Shown here in pieces: positions 55,820 to 64,000 of a stretch of DNA of 64,000 bases. A program made the position numbers and the translations under genes. The DNA is taken from assembly GCA_028554755.1 (NCBI GenBank), contig JAPTOF010000008.1:17589001-17653000 (forward strand). The letters run 5' to 3'. Each line of letters begins with the position of its first letter. Within the stretch, counting starts at the first letter, position 1. The notes beneath the pieces were generated by a model. It worked only from the letters and a program-made list of their open reading frames with translations, searched no databases and was not told where the DNA came from. This DNA is from Cordia subcordata (lineage: Eukaryota; Streptophyta; Magnoliopsida; Boraginales; Cordiaceae).

Positions 55820-58545
55820 TAAAACCTATTACAAACTCACTGCGTAATATAGAAGAAACTAATTCTCAAAATAGAAAGGTTTCTTCAACCAATGATACTT
55901 ATCATCGGCACCTATGCTTGGGACATATTAGTCTAAAGCAAATGCGGAGATTAGTCGAGGATGGGCATCTTAGCTCATTGGATCTCGAACATCTACCTCC
56001 TTATGAATCTTGTCTCAAATGGAAGATGACTAAACGGTCATTTTCTTCTAAAAGAGAAAGGGCCAAAGAAGTATTGGAATTGGTTCACATAGATGTGTGT
56101 GGTCCTATGAGCAAACTAGCACGAGGAGGTTTTGAGTATTTCATTACTTTTATTGATGATTACTCTAGGTATGGATATGTATATCTGACACGACACAAGT
56201 CTGAATCCTTTGAGAAATTCAAAGAGTTCAAAGCTAAGGCAGAGCAGAAAATAGATAAACATATCAAAGCCCTTTGATCTGATTGAGATGGTGAATACCT
56301 CTCTGGTAAGTTCAAAGACTATCTTACAGAAGAAGGGATAATGCCTCAGTTGACTACACCAAGGACTCATCAGCAAAATAGTGTAGCAGAGAGAAGAAAT
56401 CATACTCTATTTGATATGGTTAGGTCAATGATGAGTCATGTATCATTACCTTTATCTTTTTGGGGGTATGCCCTTGAAACAACAGCATACATCTTGAACT
56501 TGGTACTATCTCAATCAGTACCTAGGACATCTCAAGAAATGTGGACTAGGCGTAAGCCTAGTTGAAATCATCTCCATATTTGAGGCTATCCAGCTTATGT
56601 ACTTAATAATATGCTTCAAAATTGGAACCAAGATCCAAGTTATGCTATTTTATTGGATATCTTAAGGGAACCAGAGATGGGATCTTTTATAATCCTAAGG
56701 AGCAAAAGGTGCTTATAAGCACCCATGCTAGATTCTTAGAGAATGATGAAATGGTCCAGAAAACACCAAATTCTAAAGTTGTTCTAGATGAGATGTCACA
56801 AGAATCTCCAATAACACCTGTGGTACCTGTGAATGGAAAAGAAAATCATATTACACCTAATATATCAGAGCCTCGTCGTAGTGGAAGGATATCCAGGCCT
56901 ATCGATAGATATGAAGGAGAGTCCTTTCAGACTTCTTCAGAGAATTAAGTGGTAGATCCTACAAGTTATGATGAAGTAGTTTCCGACAAAGATGCCAACC
57001 AATGGCATAAGGCAATGGATTCAGAGTTAGAATCTATGTATTCTTGCAAAGACTGGGATCTTGTAGTTGCACCTGAAGGGGTAAAACCTTTAGGGTGCAA
57101 ATGGGTCTACAAGAGGAAAAGAGGAGTTGATGAAAAAGTTGAAACCTTTAAAGCAAGGTTTGTGGCGAAAGGTTATACTCAGAAATAAGGGATTGATTAT
57201 GAGGAAACTTTCTCACCAGTAGCTATGCTTAAATCCATCAGGATGCTTCTTGCCATCGTATGTCATTATGACTACAAGATTTGGCGTATAGACATCAAGA
57301 TAGCTTTTCTTAATGGAGAGCTTGACGAGACCATTTACATGACACAACCAGATGGATATGTTGCTAAAGGCCTGGAACATAAGGTTTGTAAGTTAAAAAA
57401 GTCTATTTATGGACTAAAGCCGACATCTAGAGCATATAACATCAAATTTGATCGGGCAATTAAATCTTATGGTTTTGATCAAAATATTGGTGAACCTGGC
57501 GTGTATAAGAGGCGTAATGGAAATGCTGTAGCTTTTTTGGTTCTATATGTGGATGATATTCTACTAATTGGAAATAATGTGGGGATGTTATCATCCATCA
57601 AGGTTTGGCTTTCTACACAATTTCAAATGAAGGATTTAAGAGACGCTAGTTATGTTCTAGGCATCAAGCTTATGCGAGATCATAAGAACAAAAGTCTAGC
57701 CTTATCTCAAGCTTCATTTATTGAGAAGATATTGGTTAAGTTTAACATGCAAAACTCTAAGAAGGCCTCATTACCTTCTAGACATGGTGTTTATCTATCT
57801 TGCGATCAATGTCCTAAAGCACCTGAGGAAATAGAGAGCACGAAGCGAGTTCCTTATGCTGAAGCGATTGGAAGCCTCATGTATGCTATGTTATGTACTA
57901 GATCAGATATTTGCTTTGCTATTGGCATGGTTAGTAGATATCAGTCAAACCCTGGACCAGCACATTGGGTCAGCACATTGGGTCGTGGTTAAGCATATAT
58001 TCAAGTTCCTGCAAGGAACTAAGGATTATGTGCTAGAATACTGTGCAGATGATCTAACGCCATTAGCCTATACAGACTCAAATTTCCAATTTGACAGAGA
58101 TTCTGGGAAGTCTACTTCTGGATATGTTTTCACTCAATTAGGAGGAGCTATTTCATGAAAAAGTGTGAAGCAAAATTGAATTGCTGACTTTACCATAGAG
58201 GCCGAGTATGTAGCAGCATTTGAGGCTGCAAAAAAGGTAGTATGGCTAAGAAAGTTCCTTTTAGACCTAGAGGTTGTGTCGACTACTCACAGACTGATAA
58301 CGTTATATTGCAACAACAATGATGTTGTTTCACAGTGCAAAGAGCCCAAGAATCACAAAAAGGGTAAACACATTGAACAAAAACATCATTTGATCTATGA
58401 GTTTATCCAGAGAGGAGATGTAGTAGTTGAAAAGATAGCTTCAGTGGAAAACCTGGCGGACCTATTAACAAAGACTATTCCAAAGAAAATTTTTACCACA
58501 CATTTAGAGACCATGGGTATTAGGTTGTGCAAAAGTGATCTTTAG
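55820..58545 (+). pseudogene. COP-3 integrase, reverse transcriptase and RNase H
   Basis: The integrase zinc finger reads RHLCLGH...YESCLKWK, with the first Cys of the CX2C pair changed to Tyr. The core has HIDVCGP, a TGA at 56276 just before SD in the second Asp motif, and VAERRN intact. Reverse transcriptase runs from 56949 (MDSELESMYSCKDWDLV) with TAA at 57186, IDIKIAFLNGELDETIYM, SIYGLKPTSRAYN and LVLYVDDILLIGNN (57535-57580). A 14-bp tandem duplication of CAGCACATTGGGTC near 57958-57985 shifts the frame. RNase H ends 58276-58545 (KHIEQKHHLIYEF, ADLLTKTIPKKIF). It is broken throughout. Confidence 0.9.
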
Positions 58546-58547
58546 TG

Positions 58548-58559
58548 CAAGTGGGAGAT
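58548..58559 (+). other. COP-3 polypurine tract
   Basis: CAAGTGGGAGAT directly before the LTR TGTTAGG. Confidence 0.9.
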
Positions 58560-60473
58560 TGTTAGGATTCGTATGCCCTAAAGCTCACTTGTACATGACA
58601 TTTTGGATGTTAAACAATGTATAATCATGTTTTTATTAAATGGCATTATGAGTTTCTTACATATTATCTCTGTTATGTTTTATTGATACATGTATAAAGG
58701 TCCTTTGACTTGAACTAATGACTTGGGTGCACAGTGAGGCTGGACACACAATAGGTCCAAGTCTAGATTTAGTCATGTCATAAATAGAATCCATAACTGA
58801 ATAGTAGTGTTGGGCACTCTACTGGGATAAGGTTATATTGAGCAAGTCTTCTCTTTGAGGGTGATCTACCCAGGTCATTGGAGGACTTTCCAAATTTGTC
58901 TCAATAGTACATGTGTCATGCATTGGACAGGACCATTGTGAGTATGTTTTCTAGAGACGCACTATCAAAGAAAGAAAACAAGACACTCACTACTATTAAA
59001 TGATCATTGCTCTTAATCTTGAGTATATGTGGATGAACTAATAAAGTTATGGTTTGGTACTTTGATTCAGTGTGGGTAAGATCTTTCTATATTAAGATCA
59101 ATAGCCTTGTACATTTTGTGCTAAGTTCTAATTAATTGGAACATGCATATGCAATATGGAATCTATGTGCCCTCTTTGGGATTGTCCAAATTTATCATCT
59201 GAATCTAGATCTAGTGGTACTACCTTTATAGGTGTATCGGTTATATGGCTTGAGGGTCACTTCCAAGATCTAGAGATTCCATGACCAAGGATGGTTGGCA
59301 ATAGGACAAGAAACCCAATGGAAAAAGACACAGCTAAGGAGGTAATAGTACATAGTCCAAAAGACAGGTCTTAGTTGTAGGTATACATAGACAAGCATTA
59401 TGGTCAATTATTTAGTAGGTCAAAGACAAAGTTTACATTCTTTTATGATAAGCTTCTAGGTAATAGCAATTATTATGTTGCCTAAATCGGGCAAGGGCAT
59501 TTTTAATTATTTTTGAAAGCCAAGGTTAATTGTGTCTTCTTGCTCCCTTCCCCAGTTGAAATGACTTCGAGAGAGTAATCTTGAAAGACCAAATTTTATA
59601 TTGTGATAGTAGCCTTATTGGGCCAAAGCTTGGAATTGGGTTTGGGCTTTCTTTAAAGTCCAAGATAACCTAATTGGGCTAGAATGGTTTCCTACTGGGC
59701 TTAGGCCTGTACATGGATTATGGACTATGAGTTGGGCTTGGATGGTGGGCTTGGCCTAAGTCTTCCAAGACAAGTGGACAACTTGTAAAAGACTACAAAA
59801 ACAAATGGACAACTTGCATAAGTCTTCCAAGGACAACTTGCAAAAGACTACAAAAACAAGTGGACAACTTGCATAAGTCTTCCAAGACAAGTGGACAAGT
59901 TGCATAAAGGAAATTACTACATGAAAATTTTCTTCCACATGGAAAGGTTAGCAACTTGGGGTGCCAAGGTTCTCTCTATAAATAGATAGGACCGTACACC
60001 TTTTATGCAATCCACTTTGTAGTTAATTTCTTCCTCTTTGTAGTTAATTTCTTCCTCTTTGGTAAGAAAATACTACAACATATAGTACACACTTATTGTG
60101 TGATTTTTGCTATAGTTTTTACGAGCATATTACTTTGCTTCTTCCTATACAAGAGGCTATTCTCTCAAGATAAGTCTCTTCAATCATAGGAAAGAAGACT
60201 AGGGAGTTACCTATTGCGACACCCTTATAGTAAATGTTTGGTAGCCTTGTTCGTGAGTAAAACAAAGCTCGTGATGGTTATAGCTACATTAAAGGTCCCA
60301 CGCTTCAAGAGGTTAGCTTTACATATTTTGCAAATACTAGTTATATTCTATATGTTCTTAAGCAAGTTCTTGTGTATGCTATGTGGATATATTGTTTTCC
60401 TAGCATGTTTTCTTAGTTAAATTTTTAAAAATATGGACTAGGATACATTACACTTAAAAATATCGATCCTACA
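58560..60473 (+). repeat. COP-3 3-prime LTR
   Basis: 1914 bp, with TGTTAG and CTACA ends and TATAAATA at 59977-59984. It contains two local tandem duplications not seen in the other copia LTRs (59776-59885 and 60015-60056) and lacks a short segment near 59468 that COP-2 has. Confidence 0.92.
59776..59885 (+). repeat. 55-bp perfect-length tandem duplication in COP-3 LTR
   Basis: GGACAACTTG to GTCTTCCAA occurs at 59776-59830 and 59831-59885 with two substitutions. A second duplication of 21 bp (CTTTGTAGTTAATTTCTTCCT type) lies at about 60015-60056, just downstream of the TATA box. Confidence 0.85.
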
Positions 60474-61855
60474 AAACGTGCTTTCTTACCCTAGATGAAA
60501 ATATTCTATGCATGAAGGCACGAATGTGAGCTATAAAGAAGGAGACTCAATGGCATGGGAAAGGGGGCTTGAAATGACTCTCGGAGAAGGAAGGGCAAGG
60601 GTAAGGGAAGATGAAGTACTATACGTTTCCTCTCCACAAGATATAACATGTTCAAGCCTAGGTTGTTCTAATTCTTCACGAGGGGTGGATTCAATTTTAA
60701 TGGGCTCTATTTCCATCAATGATTCATCAAATATCTAAAGAGACCCATAGATCATTCTTCCAAGCACACCAATTTCTTTCTTATATGTCTTCTTAGAGTT
60801 GCTATTCTTCTCAACACCATGATTCTTAACCCCAAGAGACTTATCATCTAAAACCTCTGAAATTGATGTCTTGTTTCCCCTAATGGATAACTTTAAACCT
60901 TCACTAGCTAAAGTCTCTGTAAATTCAACAATACATTCATCACTAGCGGGTGTCATCTCACCATCATACTCATCATTGAGAACCAAATTGTCATTAAACT
61001 CATCCTTATCACATGATATTTTCGCTCCATCAACCTCTCTTTCTAATTGTCTTTCCAATACATCATCTTTTTCACCCCTAGTCACCTCAATGTTAGGTCT
61101 CATCTTTATCCTGTCAACTTGTTCTAAAGGTATTTCAACATTCTCGCTCATGAGTTGCACACTCTCAACCATTCTTTTCAAGTTCTCACCTAAAGATTTG
61201 GTGTCTCTCTTTAAACTTTCTAGTTCCTCTTGATTGGATCAGAGGAGAGATTGGGATTGCTCAAGCATTTGATCCAATTGCTCCAAAAATGAAGACATAA
61301 CAGAAGAAGGCTCAACTGAGTGAAAATGGTAAATATCTTGATTGGGGTCACTATAAGCCCAACTATTATAAAACACAGAGGAAATTTGGGTGGAAAATGA
61401 TGGTACAAGAGATGGACTTTCAAAGCAATAAGGTGGAAAATATGAAGAGTCATCTTGATCCCAATATAAAATGCATTATGTTGCTCACTAGAATCATAAT
61501 AATAGGATGAAGATGCATGCATGGGCATATGATTGCTAGGGACATAGGGCGTAGCATGCAATCGGGGATAAGGGTGGAAGGTAGGGCAAGTATTGGAATC
61601 AAGAGCATGGTTTCCACATAGATTGCTAAGAAGAATATGCATCCCTGTAGTCAGGATTACTAAATGAAGATGCATGAGATGATGCATGACTATGGGGGTC
61701 ATAGTTAGCACCAGTCTTAAATGGGGAATTGTCATGGGAACAGAAAACAGTTGGATGCATGAAACTTCCACAAATGTGACATGCAATGGGAACATGTTTG
61801 GGTGGTGGGGAAGAGGATACAAGTGACCACTATGACGCATTAGGATCATTCATGA
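60474..61855 (-). pseudogene. NA-2 zinc-knuckle protein gene, broken
   Basis: Minus strand from about 61855 (NDPNAS start). The first knuckle CHICGSFMHPTVFC is intact (about 61740-61781). The second knuckle is damaged by indels (CGNHALDSNTC remains), then YVPSNHMPMHASSSYYYDSS matches NA-1. The piece at 60735-61181 has MVESVQLMSENVEIPLEQV, REVDGAKISCDKDEFNDNLV and DGEMTPASDECIVEF in one frame, joining what are two frames in NA-1 across a segment deleted here. A stop at 60733 replaces the Trp of SLWMFDD, followed by MEIEPIKIESTPREELEQPR (60650-60715). Confidence 0.82.
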
Positions 61856-61860
61856 TTAAT

Positions 61861-62005
61861 TGACACAAGTAAATCTCTTCACAATGCTCAACAAATTTTT
61901 TTAATTTTTTTAATTAATCAAAATAAAGAAAATATGAAAAGAAAAAATAGAACAACACGTAACAAGTTAAGATACACAAAAAGAAAGAAACCAATAACCG
62001 TTGCC
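61861..62005 (-). other. NA-2 leader between primer site and coding region
   Basis: About 145 bp, A/T-rich on both strands (runs of T and A near 61890-61950), matching the A-rich leader of NA-1 at 46190-46250. Confidence 0.65.
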
Positions 62006-62023
62006 TCCCTGGCAACGGCACCA
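62006..62023 (-). other. NA-2 primer binding site (tRNA-Asp)
   Basis: The minus strand reads TGGTGCCGTTGCCAGGGA, 6 nt from the LTR; one CpG of the canonical site has become TG. Confidence 0.85.
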
Positions 62024-62029
62024 AGAACT

Positions 62030-63306
62030 TGATCGCTATCTCGCGGCACAAGCCTAAATAGCCCACAAGCACACAAGTCATGTATAGTACGGTGTGTACG
62101 AGTATGGGATGGAATCTATGGGAAGGCCTAATATATATAGTGTTCTAAGCTAAGTCCATCCTAAAGAGCTACGTATTGGGGTCCTAACTATAATCTTTTT
62201 GGTGTTTTTGGTTTAAGGAGAGCTTGGGAAAGATAAATCTAAGCTATAGGCAAGAAAATAGAAAGGTGGTGTATATATGTGTGTGATGAGGGAATCAAGC
62301 GATCTATGGGCATGCTAACATGTGGAAATGGGGAATAGGGTGATTACGTCTTGTAAATGGGTGATTACTACTTCTTGTTAGGGTTGCTTGATGGATTAAA
62401 CTTGGTTGCTCTTGCTTGATGGATTAAACTTGGTTGCCCTTGTCTAGTCTCCTAATTAACCTCTTAATTACACCTTAAGCCTCAGTGTGAGTTCATTCCT
62501 AGGAGTCGACCCCTAGAGTCACAGCATATGGTCTTTATGACTTAGGGCCATAGGGCTAGCTAGTTAGGATTCTAGATGACTTAGATCGATCTAACCCTAG
62601 CATCTAAACTATTGATTGGATTTAAAGCCAAGATCTAGTTCGTCTAAGGTCGGCTAACCTACCCTGAAACCCATTAACTAGATTTGAAGCTAGGCGAGAC
62701 TCGACCTAGGCTAGCCATTAGTTATGCACCACCGATCATCATCACAATAGTGGAAATTGACATTAAAGTGAAAATCTTACACATCAAGGGCATGGCATTC
62801 GAGAATATCCAATGCTAAAATCAAGCCCTATTTGTAGTCGACAGCGATTTTACCGGTCAACGCCGATAACAAGGGGGTTGGGTGGTATTTTTCTCTATTC
62901 TCTGAAATAAACAGTTGATTGGTAGTATGCTCAACGGTACAGCTATTCTTCTCTGGATCTGCTAGTTGACCTTACCAGTCAGTCGATTCTTTAAGAGATT
63001 TGACTGATTCAGTCAATTGCTTCAAAAATCCATCTTTTTTGCTTCTGGCCTTTGCTGCAACTTGTACACCTTTTATCTTCATTGCCCATTGTCTAGCAAG
63101 CACAGTTTCACCCTATCACTCACCTATGACACAAAATTAAACTTTTAGTGTAGCATTTAACCTAGAAACTCACTATACATACATTTGCATTCTTATGTGC
63201 AAAAATATAATATAAACTCTACACTACAGCTATCTAATAAGCTCAAAAACACCTTTTGGTAGATATATAAATACAATACAAATACACACACAAAACCAAC
63301 ACATCA
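62030..63306 (-). repeat. NA-2 5-prime LTR
   Basis: 1277 bp, TG...CA ends (plus strand TGATCGC to ACATCA). Worn paired hairpins lie at 62612-62631 and 62674-62693. A short direct duplication (CTTGATGGATTAAACTTGGTTG) occurs at about 62387-62439. The GGTCGACC array is degenerate or absent, with only fragments such as ACCGGTCAACG near 62855. Confidence 0.85.
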
Positions 63307-63842
63307 TAAAGATAGGGTGTTTTCTTCCTATGGCCGATTGCACCCCATCTACGTTTAGTCAACTGGCCCAGTTTCTGACCTAGATTAGAGAGCTCCACAA
63401 TTTTAGCCAGAATCACATAAATTTAGGTCAGATGATTGACCTGACGACGTGACTTTTGTAGCAAAAAGGCTATATTTAAGGACTTTGGCTCATGTTCAGA
63501 GGAGGAACTTCAATTTTCTTCAAACCCATTTCATTCTAACCCTAATACCATTCAATAAACACCTCTATACATCATTTAAACACCATAAGACACTAGGACT
63601 AAATCATCTAGCAAGAATTTGAAGGGCTTGTACAGATTTGGAAGCAAGATTTAGGGTAGCTCTTGTTCTCTTTCTATTCTGGTAAATATATGGCTAGATT
63701 AGGCTGGATATTTAGGTGTTGTTGATATATATTAGATTAGGGCTTTGAATAAAGAATTTGTGTTTATCTTTGGATTTTAATACATGCTTCTTTACATTGA
63801 TTGATGGCATGAATCAATATGTCTATGGAAAGCAAACATCCT
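63307..63842 (+). repeat. NA-family LTR fragment (NA-3)
   Basis: GAAGGGCTTGTACAGATTTG to AATATGTCTATGG matches the NA-1 LTR at about 45235-45455 in order, with moderate divergence. A TATA-like TATATTTAAG lies near 63470. NA-2 appears to have inserted in or next to it. Confidence 0.75.
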
Positions 63843-64000
63843 TCCAAGCAATTTTTGCACCTGTGTCCCGCCATAAGAAAGCCTTGAATTTTGATTCAAG
63901 GGTTGAGATAATACCTTTTAGGAGTAAGAGAATTCCAGCCCAGTAGGAACAAATTTGGGTAAGGGTTGTTTTAATGAGAAGCAATCTACCCGCATATGAG
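63843..64000. other. Unassigned right end of window
   Basis: 158 bp not matched to any element here. Codon-like text SRHKKALNFDSRVEIIPFRS is open on the plus strand but runs out of an LTR frame. It may be another element or genuine flanking DNA. Confidence 0.4.

Larger units (their letters stand above)
55820..60473 (+). mobile_element. COP-3, 5-prime truncated Ty1/copia retrotransposon
   Basis: It starts abruptly at TAAAACCTATTAC, corresponding to about 43845 in COP-2, and keeps integrase, reverse transcriptase, RNase H, polypurine tract and a full 3-prime LTR. No 5-prime LTR, gag or protease remains. Its right flank (AAACGTGC) is NA-2 sequence, so it inserted into NA-2 and the left side of both was then lost. 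Confidence 0.9.
60474..63306 (-). mobile_element. NA-2, 5-prime part of an NA-family element, minus strand
   Basis: It comprises an LTR (62030-63306), a primer site and the zinc-knuckle coding region, ending at COP-3. The 3-prime part and second LTR are absent. Coding text is clearly related to NA-1, but the LTR is shorter (1277 bp) and much diverged, starting TGATGTGTTGG in element sense like ATH-2. TAAAG follows the LTR; its partner duplication is lost. Confidence 0.85.

Noticed and set aside
1..64000. Bacterial-style systems such as CRISPR arrays, operons or phage
   Set aside because: All long frames belong to plant LTR retrotransposons; the repeats are LTRs, U3 units or local duplications, not spaced arrays.

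Overview
The window is a wall of nested LTR retrotransposons from a repeat-rich flowering-plant genome. No host gene, tRNA, rRNA or CRISPR array is visible in 64 kb. The plant assignment rests on Ty3/gypsy proteins of the Athila type with primer sites matching tRNA-Asp, and Ty1/copia elements with primer sites matching initiator tRNA-Met. The species cannot be read from the sequence.

Layout, left to right. Athila-A (plus strand, start outside the window) occupies 1-1430, 21635-24756 and 35957-37873. COP-1 (copia, minus, 1431-21634) sits in its reverse transcriptase gene and is flanked by AAATC duplications. ATH-1 (Athila type, plus, 6086-17039, duplications ATATC) sits inside COP-1 and is the most complete autonomous-type element. 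ATH-2 (Athila type, minus, 24757-35956, duplications ATATT) sits in the 3-prime region of Athila-A. The LTR at 36005-37873 ends Athila-A and also starts a second internal region, ATH-B (37874-40249), so A and B form a tandem array sharing one LTR. ATH-B breaks off in its protease region at 40249, where a truncated LTR of COP-2 (copia, plus, about 40250-55031) begins. The tail of an ATH-B-type LTR reappears at 55032-55757. NA-1 (plus, 44620-51174, duplications TCCAG) is a young non-autonomous element inserted in the COP-2 integrase gene. COP-3 (copia, plus, 55820-60473) has lost its 5-prime part. It abuts NA-2 (minus, 60474-63306), a relative of NA-1, which lies within a further NA-like LTR fragment (63307 to about 63842).

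In the autonomous elements, gag makes the particle and pol encodes protease, reverse transcriptase, RNase H and integrase. Every copy here carries stops or frameshifts. NA-1 and NA-2 have LTRs, a tRNA-Asp primer site, a polypurine tract and a zinc-knuckle protein but no pol, so they probably depend on Athila enzymes.

The most interesting signals are not genes. (1) A pair of 20-nt hairpins with fixed 61-63 nt spacing occurs in every Athila-type and NA LTR inspected, including one covarying base pair. (2) GGTCGACC inverted repeats lie just upstream of the TATA box and are shared by autonomous and non-autonomous LTRs. (3) A hairpin plus polypurine-tract module is present twice per element, about 0.94 kb apart. 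(4) The NA family encodes a protein with two zinc knuckles at its N-terminus. All divergence figures are by-eye counts.
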